A stretch of 40,832 bases of DNA from Pedobacter sp. UBA5917 (GCF_002432345.1 NZ_DJDT01000135.1:1-40832); one strand, 5' to 3'; counted from the stretch's first letter, positions 9,770 to 17,363 are shown. Numbers and translations: made by a program. Notes: generated by a model not told the origin, from the sequence alone.

Positions 9770-9904
9770 AAACTAGCCAATATTTTTCATCCTAGGGATA
9801 CCATCTCACATGCCAGCACTTTATGCCCGGTTGCGCATGATAAATTTCGAACAGATAAAAAACAGCTATAAAACCAAATGATTAGATTTAATAATATCAT
9901 CCAT

Positions 9905-11197
9905 ATGAAAAAAAATATTGCATTGGCAACGTTATTAGGACTTGCACTGCCCGGTATATCTTTTGCGCAGGAAAACCCTGGTACACAAAAGCAGGAAGTA
10001 AACATACAACCAGCGGTAATGGATAAAGTAAAAACCATGGCCGAAGAACTGATTAAAAGGGGTTTTACAGCAGGCGATGGCTATGGTGAGGTTTGGATCA
10101 GGGATTTAAATACCTTTATCGAACTGAGCTGTAAGGTGAACGATAAATCGCAGATCAGAAAACACCTGATTACATTTTTTCAGTTTCAGCAACCTGATGG
10201 GGCTATTTTGGACGGTTACATCCCTACAAGTAAAGCCACTATATACGGTAAGTTTTATAAATCTGAGTTGACAGATGAGTATCTCGGGCATAAAAATACT
10301 GTAGAAACTGATCAGGAGACTTCTTTAGTCCAGGCTGTTGCAAAGTACATTCGCAGTACGGGCGATAAAAGTATTTTAACCGATAAAGTTGCAGGTTTAA
10401 CCGTCAAAAACCAGATGGGGCGTGCACTCGATTTCCTGTTGAAAAACAGGTTTGATGAAAAACACGGCTTACTTTGGGGTGCAACAACTGTTGATTGGGG
10501 CGATGTACAGCCTGAACATAGCTGGGGCGTTGTAATAGATGAAAATACGCATCGGGCAATCGACATTTATGATAATGCCATGTTTTTGATCGCTATAAAA
10601 GATTTTATTGCCATTGCTGATTTAAATGCCAGTGAAGCAGGTAAATGGAAGAAAGTGTACAATAACATCCGACAGAATATCAACAAATATTTATGGGATG
10701 AAAAAGCACAGCAGTACATCCCGCATATTTATTTAAACGGATCACCTTTTCCGGCATCGTTCGATGAATCAAAAATTTATTATCATGGCGGTACAGCTGT
10801 TGCCATCGAAGCTGGTTTGTTAACCAAAAAACAGGTGAAAGAAGCTTACCAGCGGATGCAAAAAAACGTGGCTGATGCCCATGCTGCAACAATTGGTCTT
10901 ACCATTTATCCGGTTTATCCTTTGGGTACGTTCGAAAATAAGGGAATGGGACCGTATTCTTACCAAAATGGGGGCGATTGGACCTGGTTTGGAGGACGTA
11001 TGGTTAGCCAGCTAATCCGCTATAACCTGCTGGCAGAAGCCAAAGAAGCTTTAACACCAATGTTGGATAGGGTAGTTAAAAACAATGGATTTTATGAGTG
11101 GTATACGCCAGATAATAAACCAATGGGTTCTTCGAGCTTCAGGGGAGAAGCCGGCGTATTGTGGACGGCGATAACAGAATTGGAGAAAAAGAAGTAG
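9905..11197 (+). CDS. Exported six-hairpin (alpha/alpha)6 glycosidase, family not assigned
   Basis: 430 residues from the ATG at 9905, which directly starts a signal peptide (MKKNIALATLLGLALPGISFAQ). The ATG at 9878 would add nine residues that do not fit a signal. Predicted periplasmic. The fold is suggested by repeated helical hairpins and acidic/aromatic motifs typical of six-hairpin glycosidases: WIRD (64-67), DWGD (197-200), YDNAMF, GGDWTWFGGR (Asp358) and a late SFRGEAG. WIRD recalls the WLRDS of GH125 exo-alpha-1,6-mannosidases and related motifs in GH15/GH63, but the rest does not let me assign a family. Position opposite GH92 and the shared operator suggest it also removes sugars from a mannose-rich glycan. 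Confidence 0.65.
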   Translation: MKKNIALATLLGLALPGISFAQENPGTQKQEVNIQPAVMDKVKTMAEELIKRGFTAGDGYGEVWIRDLNTFIELSCKVNDKSQIRKHLITFFQFQQPDGAILDGYIPTSKATIYGKFYKSELTDEYLGHKNTVETDQETSLVQAVAKYIRSTGDKSILTDKVAGLTVKNQMGRALDFLLKNRFDEKHGLLWGATTVDWGDVQPEHSWGVVIDENTHRAIDIYDNAMFLIAIKDFIAIADLNASEAGKWKKVYNNIRQNINKYLWDEKAQQYIPHIYLNGSPFPASFDESKIYYHGGTAVAIEAGLLTKKQVKEAYQRMQKNVADAHAATIGLTIYPVYPLGTFENKGMGPYSYQNGGDWTWFGGRMVSQLIRYNLLAEAKEALTPMLDRVVKNNGFYEWYTPDNKPMGSSSFRGEAGVLWTAITELEKKK

Positions 11198-11212
11198 GTT
11201 ATCCAAGTTCTC

Positions 11213-11296
11213 GTCATTTCGAGCGAAGTGCAACGCAGTCGAGAAATCTGTCTCGAGATAGATCTCTCCGTTTCGCTGCGCTTCAGTCGAGATGAT
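11213..11296. repeat. REP-like long imperfect palindrome
   Basis: The left half (TCGTCATTTCGAGCG ...) pairs with the right half (... CTTCAGTCGAGATGA) around a centre near 11256 (CTCGAGATAGATCTC). This is the common dispersed palindromic repeat of this group; a related copy lies inverted at 14285-14320. It follows the glycosidase stop closely and may act as its 3' stem-loop. It ends about 20 bp from the IS110 transposase stop codon. Confidence 0.7.
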
Positions 11297-11316
11297 TGTT
11301 ATGATAAAAACAAATT

Positions 11317-12339
11317 TTAAGCAGCAATATTATAGTTGTTTTTATAGCTTTCTTGGTTTTTAATAACTGCTGCAATTCTGAGTGCTATTTTGTTCCTAAT
11401 TGCATTAATTATGCTCATGCTATGCTTCCCTTCAGCTTTTTTTCTATCATAATATGCTCTGAATTCCTGATTGTGCTGTATCAATGATAATGCACACATA
11501 TGGAGTAGCCTTTTGAGTTCTTTATTGGCCATGCGGTGCACCCTAGGTCTACCTTTAATACTTATACCACTGGTCTGTTCAAATGGAGCAACCCCTGCAT
11601 AACATGCCAGTTCTTTTCCGCTAGGCTGCCCAACAAAATTCCCCGTACAGCCAATCAAATACACCGCTGTAACATGCCCTATACCGGGAATACTGATCAA
11701 CAGTTTATAATTCTGCTTGAAATACTGATTTCCGTTAATGATTTTTTTGATCTGATCTTCGAGGTTTTTGATTGACTTGACTATACCATCAATTGCATTT
11801 TTAAGTGCTTTCTCAATTAGTCTCTGATGCTCTTTCCCATTAACATTACCCAGTTCCTTTACCGAGATGCTAATACCAGACTTTTGTTTTAGCAGTTTTG
11901 TCCTCGCTGATATGAGATCTTTCAACAGGATCAGCTCGGGATCCAAGGCCGCTGTAGCTCTTAGTTCATCCGCCTCCTTAAACGCATAATTGCATAAACG
12001 GATACTATCTATCTTATCGTTTTTGCCCCTGGCTATCCCAAAACTCCATTTGATATGGGCGGCATTGCCGATGTGAATGGGCAGGTTCCTACTACTGCAG
12101 AAAGTCCATAGCAAACGGTGATAGATCCCGGTATTTTCCATCACAACCAGACAATCCTCATTGAATGTAAGCCTGTGCGATTTCAGCCACTTCTCAAACA
12201 GTGTTATTCCTGATGCTGTGTTGTCAAAGCGTGCAGTTTCCATCTCCTGTTTCACATGGTTTACAACGGCCATCAATGCAACATCGAAGTGGGGTTTGGA
12301 AACATCGATCCCGATAAAAAATTTTGTAACGACAATCAT
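11317..12339 (-). CDS. IS110-family transposase (DEDD recombinase)
   Basis: 340 residues, full length for the family, with no frameshift. The N-terminal RuvC-like domain shows the tetrad Asp12 (GIDVSK), Glu68 (MENTGIYH), Asp108 and Asp111 (KNDKIDS). The C-terminal Tnp domain has the helix-hairpin-helix SIPGIGHVTA and the SGIS segment (257-260) before GRPRVHRMANKELK, where the family's catalytic serine sits. Known members cut and join DNA guided by a bridge RNA made from the element's non-coding end. All key residues are present, so it may be active. Confidence 0.93.
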   Translation of the reverse strand: MIVVTKFFIGIDVSKPHFDVALMAVVNHVKQEMETARFDNTASGITLFEKWLKSHRLTFNEDCLVVMENTGIYHRLLWTFCSSRNLPIHIGNAAHIKWSFGIARGKNDKIDSIRLCNYAFKEADELRATAALDPELILLKDLISARTKLLKQKSGISISVKELGNVNGKEHQRLIEKALKNAIDGIVKSIKNLEDQIKKIINGNQYFKQNYKLLISIPGIGHVTAVYLIGCTGNFVGQPSGKELACYAGVAPFEQTSGISIKGRPRVHRMANKELKRLLHMCALSLIQHNQEFRAYYDRKKAEGKHSMSIINAIRNKIALRIAAVIKNQESYKNNYNIAA

Positions 12340-12365
12340 CCTGTTATTTTTTATGTTTGCAATAG

Positions 12366-12521
12366 TTACCTAAATTTTTACCCCATCGATCCTAGTCCTT
12401 AATAATGGGAAATACCCTAATTGTTATCTGGTCACTAAGGGAAAAAACGGTAGCGGATTGCATCATCTCTTAGGCATAAAACCTTGACGACATTTTAATG
12501 TGCCGCTACCGATTTAGGTAA
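12366..12521 (-). ncRNA. Candidate IS110 bridge RNA
   Basis: This non-coding stretch lies directly upstream of the transposase. On the minus strand a continuous 19-nt segment (12521-12503: TTACCTAAAT then CGGTAGCGG) can pair with two separate downstream segments: CCGCTACCG (12456-12448) and ATTTAGGTAA (12375-12366). This makes a 9-bp and a 10-bp perfect helix enclosing a 46-nt loop and a 72-nt insert. Two large loops on a basal stem in the upstream end fit known bridge RNAs with target- and donor-binding loops. Loop assignment is not possible by eye. Confidence 0.6.
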
Positions 12522-12607
12522 TCTGATTAATAATTAAGCAAAATAAATAGTTATAATCCTTGAATAAAAGATCAAGACAAATCTAAAGGACGACCTTTTT
12601 ATAAAAA

Positions 12608-12655
12608 ATAGAACCCCGCTATATCTCATCCAAACAATATAGTTTTCATCTATAT
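12608..12655. promoter_or_regulatory. OxyR-like operator: two ATAG-N7-CTAT elements
   Basis: ATAG (12608-12611)-N7-CTAT (12619-12622) and ATAG (12639-12642)-N7-CTAT (12650-12653) lie 40 to 90 bp upstream of the -33 box of the peroxiredoxin operon. The published OxyR consensus is four such quartets, each separated by 7 nt. Here the central gap is 16 nt, close to one helical turn longer. The second element extends to ATATAG-N7-CTATAT. OxyR is the usual activator of ahpC in Bacteroidota, and no oxyR gene is in the window. Confidence 0.5.
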
Positions 12656-12694
12656 CGTTATCAATAAATACAATTAACAATTAGTGGATCGGGG

Positions 12695-12725
12695 TTGATT
12701 GACTCCTCTTTTAGCCTTACCTTTG
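12695..12725 (+). promoter_or_regulatory. Promoter of the peroxiredoxin operon
   Basis: TTG (12695-12697), a 20-nt spacer and TACCTTTG (12718-12725) match the Bacteroidota -33/-7 consensus. Transcription should start near 12732, leaving a leader of about 20 nt before the ATG at 12753. Confidence 0.75.
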
Positions 12726-12752
12726 TGCCAACAAAATTAAAGACAAAAAATT

Positions 12753-13385
12753 ATGGCAATAGTAGGTAAAAAATTCCCAAGTGTTAGTATTGATGCAATG
12801 TCAGACATGGGTGATGACTTGAAAATCAATGTATTTGAAGAGGCTGTAAACAAAAATAGCAAAGTGTTATTGTTCTGGTATCCAAAAGATTTTACTTTCG
12901 TTTGCCCTACAGAATTACACGCTTTCCAAGCTGCTTTACCTGAATTCGAAAAAAGAAATACTATCGTAATCGGTGCATCTTGCGATACCAACGAAGTTCA
13001 CTTCGCATGGTTAAATACACCAAAAGATAATGGCGGTATTGAAGGTGTTACTTATCCAATCTTAGCTGATACCCACAGACAATTATCTGGTATCCTTGAT
13101 ATTTTAGATCAGGAAGTTAACTACGATGAAGAAGGAAACGAGTCTTTCTCAGGTTCTAACGTGTCTTTCAGAGCGACTTATTTAATCGACGAAACTGGTA
13201 AGGTTTTCCACGAAAGTGTTAACGACATGCCGTTAGGTAGAAACGTTAAAGAATATTTACGTTTAATCGATGCTTATGCTCACGTTCAGAAACACGGCGA
13301 AGTTTGCCCTGCAAACTGGGAAGAAGGAAAAGAAGCAATGAACGCAAACAGAACTGGTGTAGCTGAATATTTAGCTGCTAACTAA
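12753..13385 (+). CDS. 2-Cys peroxiredoxin (AhpC/Prx1 type)
   Basis: 210-residue cytosolic thiol peroxidase that reduces H2O2 and organic hydroperoxides. The peroxidatic cysteine is Cys51 in FTFVCPTE; the resolving cysteine is Cys185 in GEVCPANW, the typical 2-Cys arrangement across a dimer. No AhpF is nearby. The gene 14 bp downstream encodes a thioredoxin, a likely electron donor. A consensus promoter and an OxyR-like site lie upstream. Confidence 0.93.
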   Translation: MAIVGKKFPSVSIDAMSDMGDDLKINVFEEAVNKNSKVLLFWYPKDFTFVCPTELHAFQAALPEFEKRNTIVIGASCDTNEVHFAWLNTPKDNGGIEGVTYPILADTHRQLSGILDILDQEVNYDEEGNESFSGSNVSFRATYLIDETGKVFHESVNDMPLGRNVKEYLRLIDAYAHVQKHGEVCPANWEEGKEAMNANRTGVAEYLAAN

Positions 13386-13399
13386 TAAAACAAAACGTT

Positions 13400-13708
13400 A
13401 TGTTTTTAGAATTAACAGAAGATAATCTTCAACAATACCTGGCCGATAACTCGAAGGTGATGGTTCAGTACGCTGCGTCGTGGTGCGGAAACTGCAGGAT
13501 CATGAAACCTAAGTTTAAAAAACTGGCTTCGGAAAATGGAGATGTAGCTTTCTTAATTGTTGATGCCGAAAAACTTCCAAACTCACGCAAATTTGCAAAC
13601 GTTGATAATTTACCAACTTTCGCAGCTTTTGAAGGTGGCAGCTTGGTAGATCAGGTGCAAACCAACAAAGCAGAAGGTTTAATTGAACTATTTAACAAGA
13701 TAAAGTAA
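13400..13708 (+). CDS. Thioredoxin-family protein
   Basis: 102 residues, a single thioredoxin fold without signal peptide, hence cytosolic. The active site is SWCGNC (Cys29, Cys32), with Asn in place of the usual Gly-Pro dipeptide's Pro; the cis-proline loop is NLPTF. It sits 14 bp behind the peroxiredoxin and its stop codon overlaps the next start (TAATG), so the three genes form one operon. Likely role: recycling the oxidised peroxiredoxin. The donor that reduces it is not in the window. Confidence 0.9.
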   Translation: MFLELTEDNLQQYLADNSKVMVQYAASWCGNCRIMKPKFKKLASENGDVAFLIVDAEKLPNSRKFANVDNLPTFAAFEGGSLVDQVQTNKAEGLIELFNKIK

Positions 13709-13956
13709 TGAAGATTCCGGTTATAAGACAATTGTTTCAAAATACCACTCCGGCACAACTGGAGACAACTTTAGAGGTGTTAGAAGCTTTCTGCGAATTT
13801 AGAGGCGTTAGCGAGCACGAAGTTGATGTGGCTGGCGAAATGATTACCAATATCTGCGGTGCCTTAGAAGTACACCAGATGGTAAGCGAGGGTGCTGCCG
13901 AAAAAGATGCATTAAATGCTTTCGGCCAAAAAGTGATGGGTTCGATTGATCGATAA
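13708..13956 (+). CDS. Small DUF6952-type protein of unknown function
   Basis: 82 residues, mostly helical, no signal or membrane segment, with two cysteines (EAFCEFRG and NICGALEV). The start ATG shares one base with the thioredoxin stop, so translation is probably coupled. I recognise the layout (MKIPVI start, NxxGAxEV in the middle, GSID end) from small proteins that follow peroxiredoxin-thioredoxin genes in other Bacteroidota, annotated DUF6952. A role in peroxide defence is guilt by association only. Confidence 0.8.
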   Translation: MKIPVIRQLFQNTTPAQLETTLEVLEAFCEFRGVSEHEVDVAGEMITNICGALEVHQMVSEGAAEKDALNAFGQKVMGSIDR

Positions 13957-13993
13957 CTGTTTGAAGCTTTAATCCCGCTTTTTCGAAATATAG

Positions 13994-14030
13994 AATTCCC
14001 TGTAGATGAAAATCTGCAGGGAATTTTTTG
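13994..14030 (+). terminator. Rho-independent terminator of the peroxiredoxin operon
   Basis: A 13-bp stem (AATTCCCTGTAGA with TCTGCAGGGAATT, one G-U pair) and a 6-nt loop, followed by a T-rich run (TTTTTTGTTT). It starts 38 bp after the last stop codon. Confidence 0.85.
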
Positions 14031-14060
14031 TTTATAAACCATCTTTTTCGACTACTCGTC

Positions 14061-14089
14061 ATGCTGTCCCGAAGATTCGGGATCAGCAT
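14061..14089. repeat. Long palindrome (dispersed genus repeat)
   Basis: ATGCTGTCCCGAA and TTCGGGATCAGCAT pair around a 2-nt loop with one bulged base. The sequence type (GTCATGCTGTCCCGAAGATT) belongs to a family of dispersed intergenic repeats; related arms occur near 6055 and 22131. Confidence 0.7.
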
Positions 14090-14284
14090 CTTTCATGCAA
14101 TTAAGATATAGTGTCTATTAATACCTCTGAATCATTTTTTTTGGAAAGCAAGGTTCGGTTTTCTATCGGCACCTGCAATCCTGCTTTACCTGCTGCCGAT
14201 AGAAGAAATCGGCATTCGTTCAATCAGGTTTAGTTGGCAGGGCTTTGTCATTCTGAACGCAGTAAAAATCCATAAAAGAAAACC

Positions 14285-14320
14285 CTTCGTTTCTCGGCTG
14301 CGCTACGCTCGAATTGACGA
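14285..14320 (-). repeat. REP-like repeat, inverted half copy
   Basis: Read on the minus strand it begins TCGTCAATTCGAGCGTAGCG, the same family as the left half of the palindrome at 11213. Only one arm is present here. Confidence 0.6.
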
Positions 14321-14330
14321 GACTGCTGGT

Positions 14331-14424
14331 CGGGATTTTCAATCCCGTCCTCTGAGCTGTGGATTTAGAATCCACTCATAAGGATTCCAAATCCTTTACT
14401 CTTAAATCGGGATTGCAAATCCCG
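14331..14424. repeat. Array of four matched 17-bp palindromes
   Basis: Units at 14331-14347, 14359-14375, 14380-14396 and 14408-14424 each have perfect 7-bp arms and a 3-nt loop: CGGGATT-TTC-AATCCCG, GTGGATT-TAG-AATCCAC, AAGGATT-CCA-AATCCTT and CGGGATT-GCA-AATCCCG. All share GGATT-N3-AATCC. The two outer pairs differ between units but always stay complementary. Starts are spaced 28, 21 and 28 bp. The array lies in the 3' region of ppc. Confidence 0.8.
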
Positions 14425-14430
14425 ACTAAC

Positions 14431-14459
14431 AAAAAAAGGTCTGTGCGGACACAGACCTT
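14431..14459 (-). terminator. Rho-independent terminator of ppc
   Basis: Perfect 10-bp stem (AAGGTCTGTG 14436-14445, CACAGACCTT 14450-14459) with a CGGA loop. On the minus strand it runs into seven T's. It lies 130 bp beyond the ppc stop, which gives ppc a long, structured 3' leader. Confidence 0.8.
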
Positions 14460-14484
14460 GAATAGATTATTTTAAACCTTCGCT

Positions 14485-14571
14485 AACGCTCCTTTCTAAC
14501 GAGCGTTGAATAGTTTCTCGTTTACAAACGATAGAATCGTATTGCTATTTATGCACTCGTTTGGAAACGAG
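14485..14571. repeat. Cluster of small hairpins just after ppc
   Basis: AACGCTC/GAGCGTT (14485-14507), TCGTTT-AC-AAACGA (14518-14531), ACGAT-AGA-ATCGT (14528-14540) and CTCGTTT-GG-AAACGAG (14556-14571). The second and fourth share CGTTT-N2-AAACG. All lie between the ppc stop and its terminator. Confidence 0.65.
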
Positions 14572-14589
14572 CGCAAACGTTTTTCGAGA

Positions 14590-17175
14590 TTATGCCAAAT
14601 TCCTTCCGGCGTTTACAATTCCGAATACCGTTCTTACCGCAAGTTTTTCTAAAGCATGCTGATCTTTTTCGTTCTGATCGTGCTGTAGTTTTTCTAAAGC
14701 GAAATGCTGGATCAATACCAAAGGCAGAATGATTTTCTCGCGGGTGGCGATCGATTTTTTATCTACCGGATAATTGGCCATTAAAGTTGGCTGTCCTGAT
14801 AGTTTTAAAAGCATCTCTTTGGTTAATTTAAACTCATTGTGTAGTTGGGTCCAAAATGCTCCAAACTCTTTATCGTTAGCTAAATGGGCCGTAATTACAA
14901 AGTCCGATTTGCTCATACTCATCATACAGTTATCAACGATGGTTTTCAGGTAATCAGAATCTTCATAAACCTTAACCACTTTAGCCCAGTTGCCAGCCTT
15001 TTCCTGACTACTTAATGCTGTTCCCATGCCATAAAAACCAGGTACATTCTGTTTAAGCATGCTCCAGGCGGTTACAAAACTAATGGCTCTTAAATCTTCG
15101 AGTTTCATTTCGCCACCACCGTTTCTTTTTACCGGACGGCTACTGATATTGGCCTGCGATAATAATTTTAATGGAGATAGTTTCTCTAAATAACTTACAA
15201 ATAATGGGTGTTCGCGCAGATCGACGAAAGCTTTATAACTTTCTTCGGCCATTTCATCAAGTACGGCTTTATTTTCAGGATCCAGAAGTACGTTATGTTT
15301 TTCTTTCAATCCGGAGGTTAAACCGGCGTTGATCAATTGTTCGATATTAAATTCGGCACTTTCTACCGAACCATATTGCGAACTGATGGTTTGCCCCTGA
15401 ACGGTTAACTGCATGTTTTTATTGGCAATTTCTTTACCCATTGAGGCATAAAAACGGTGGGTTTTACCACCACCACGTGCAGGCGGACCGCCACGGCCAT
15501 CGAAAAATGCCAATTGGATATTGTGTTTGGCCGAAACAGCAGAAAGTGACGTTTTACCGTTAAAAATAGACCAGTTTGCCATTAAATAACCACCATCTTT
15601 AGTACTATCAGAATAACCGAGCATAATATCCTGTTTATTACCACGGCTGGCCAAATGTGCTTTATAGAACGGATTACTATACAAAGTGTCCATAATCTCT
15701 GCAGCACCTTTTAAATCGTTAACGGTTTCGAAAAGTGGTACAAAATCAATGGTAAGCGAATCCTTGCTCCAACCGTTCCAAAGGAAAAGTTCGATCAGCT
15801 GTAAAATATCACTTGCCTGCTGGCAGTTACTGATAATAAAACGGTGACAGGCTTTTTCGCCATTGCGTTTCTGTATGCCTTTAATTTCTTTAATTACCTC
15901 AATGGTATCTTTTGTTAAGGCATCGGCCTCGCTTGCGTAAACAATTGTGGCTTCTTTAAACGAAATCAGTTTCAGTTTTTCAGCTTCCGATAGTTTGTCG
16001 TAATCAGCAGGGTATAATGAAGAAATAGGTTTATTTTCGCGGCAATAAGCATGTACATTTCTTAACACGCGGCTATCCTGACGGATATCCAGTGACGCAA
16101 AGTAATTGCCGTATAAATCTATCTTGCGGATCAGGTTGTTCACCAGATCAACAAACAAACCATCGTGTTCTGCCAATAAAGTATCTTTGATCCTGTTCAG
16201 GTTATCCCTTAATTCGTCAGAAATATCGTGCGGTTCGCAGGTCTGGTCAAAGGCATTCTGATAAAGCACATCGTGCAGTTTCGCAATATTTTCTTCAACA
16301 CCCCTAAAGGTAATGCGGCGTTTAATTACCCTAAAATCGCGATAGTAGCAGCGGAAAAGGATCTGGCGCAGCATTTTAGAAACCTCCAAAGTGGTATCGG
16401 CGTGGATATTCGGGTTACCATCCCTATCGCCGCCCGGCCAGAAACCGAGCTCTAAAATTTTCTTGGTCTCCAGGTTATATTCGTCTAAATTCTGATCGAT
16501 CTCTTCCTGGATGTTTGCCGCAGCAAAATAAAAGGTATTTTCGAGGAACCAGGCCAGGTTTAAGGCCTCATCAACCGGTGTTGGCGATTTTTTATTAAAA
16601 AACGGCGTTTTACCCAACTGCTGCAAAAGCGAGTTCATCGAAATAATATCATTATCCCTAATGGCTTTGGTTAAATCGGTAATAATGGCCAGTACGCTGC
16701 CCGGATAAAACTGGGTTGGGTGCGCCGTTAAAACCAAACGGAGCGAAAGTTCGTCGATCAGTTTCTCAATTTTGGCCAGTACCGGTTTATTATCAGCATT
16801 TTTCTTTAAAATAAATGCCAATGTACTCTGCTCATCAGTGGTATTTAATTTGGTAAACGAAGCATCTTCAACGGCATCAAAAAGTACCACCTGGCGTTCG
16901 ATATACTGGATAAAGCGGAAAAGCAGGTCTACAATATCCTTTCTATCGGTATAGCTGGTATACTTGGCAAAAAATTGCTCGATAATCTGCGCAGGTTTCT
17001 CCCCGTTTGCAATACCTTCTTCACAGCTTTTAAAAAATAAGGGGAGCAAAGTTCCTGTATCCTTAATCTTATAAAAAGGCAAGGTGAGAAATAAGCTGTT
17101 AAATAGTTCGAATTTTGAGATTACCTCATTATTGAAAATAGATTCTCGTTGCGTAGTTAGACGAAGTTTGGGCAT
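14590..17175 (-). CDS. ppc: Phosphoenolpyruvate carboxylase
   Basis: 861 residues, cytosolic. The enzyme adds bicarbonate to PEP to give oxaloacetate and refills the TCA cycle. Signature motifs are present with Bacteroidota-type changes: LVLTAHPTQ (catalytic His152), GGDRDGNP, GYSDSTKDGGY, the glycine-rich FFDGRGGPPARGGG and the C-terminal VNAGRNLA. The usual E. coli-type FHGRGGSVGRGGGP is altered (His to Asp, Ser-Val to Pro-Pro), which fits the divergent clade of this phylum. Single-gene unit with its own terminator; no consensus promoter box found upstream. Confidence 0.93.
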   Translation of the reverse strand: MPKLRLTTQRESIFNNEVISKFELFNSLFLTLPFYKIKDTGTLLPLFFKSCEEGIANGEKPAQIIEQFFAKYTSYTDRKDIVDLLFRFIQYIERQVVLFDAVEDASFTKLNTTDEQSTLAFILKKNADNKPVLAKIEKLIDELSLRLVLTAHPTQFYPGSVLAIITDLTKAIRDNDIISMNSLLQQLGKTPFFNKKSPTPVDEALNLAWFLENTFYFAAANIQEEIDQNLDEYNLETKKILELGFWPGGDRDGNPNIHADTTLEVSKMLRQILFRCYYRDFRVIKRRITFRGVEENIAKLHDVLYQNAFDQTCEPHDISDELRDNLNRIKDTLLAEHDGLFVDLVNNLIRKIDLYGNYFASLDIRQDSRVLRNVHAYCRENKPISSLYPADYDKLSEAEKLKLISFKEATIVYASEADALTKDTIEVIKEIKGIQKRNGEKACHRFIISNCQQASDILQLIELFLWNGWSKDSLTIDFVPLFETVNDLKGAAEIMDTLYSNPFYKAHLASRGNKQDIMLGYSDSTKDGGYLMANWSIFNGKTSLSAVSAKHNIQLAFFDGRGGPPARGGGKTHRFYASMGKEIANKNMQLTVQGQTISSQYGSVESAEFNIEQLINAGLTSGLKEKHNVLLDPENKAVLDEMAEESYKAFVDLREHPLFVSYLEKLSPLKLLSQANISSRPVKRNGGGEMKLEDLRAISFVTAWSMLKQNVPGFYGMGTALSSQEKAGNWAKVVKVYEDSDYLKTIVDNCMMSMSKSDFVITAHLANDKEFGAFWTQLHNEFKLTKEMLLKLSGQPTLMANYPVDKKSIATREKIILPLVLIQHFALEKLQHDQNEKDQHALEKLAVRTVFGIVNAGRNLA

Positions 17176-17363
17176 AGCTTATGCAATAGTTTTGTATACC
17201 GTAATACTACAAAAAATGCATAAGGTATTAAAATTCTAAGGCTTACAATTTGGAAAATTGTAGAATAAATTTTAATTTTAGAATCTTATTTGGCTACGAT
17301 GTAGTGAAGTAAGAACATTTGCAATGTTTAAGGGCATTGCATTGATTGTTAATTTTTTGGGTT

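Larger units (their letters stand above)
11297..12540 (-). mobile_element. IS110-family insertion sequence (boundaries approximate)
   Basis: It contains one transposase gene and a roughly 200-bp non-coding end on the upstream side, as in the IS110 group. These elements lack terminal inverted repeats and leave little target duplication, so the ends cannot be fixed by eye: the left limit is set at the end of the REP-like repeat and the right limit just past the structured region. It lies between the glycosidase and the peroxiredoxin operon, whose promoter remains intact. Confidence 0.7.
13957..14589. other. 633-bp convergent intergenic region packed with hairpins
   Basis: No gene is visible. 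It lies between the 3' ends of the plus-strand peroxiredoxin operon and minus-strand ppc. Beyond the two terminators and the array listed separately, it holds a palindrome at 14061-14089, a genus repeat fragment near 14248-14270, a REP-like copy at 14285-14320 and several small hairpins at 14485-14571. Confidence 0.7.

Noticed and set aside
9878..9904. Upstream ATG of the six-hairpin glycosidase
   Set aside because: The nine extra residues (MIRFNNIIH) precede a complete signal peptide that starts at 9905, so the later ATG fits better.
9905..11197. GH125 exo-alpha-1,6-mannosidase assignment
   Set aside because: Only the WIRD/WLRD resemblance supports it; other GH125 motifs could not be recognised.
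11317..12339. Interruption of the peroxiredoxin operon or glycosidase by the IS
   Set aside because: The glycosidase ends intact before the element, and the peroxiredoxin promoter and operator lie beyond its likely right end.
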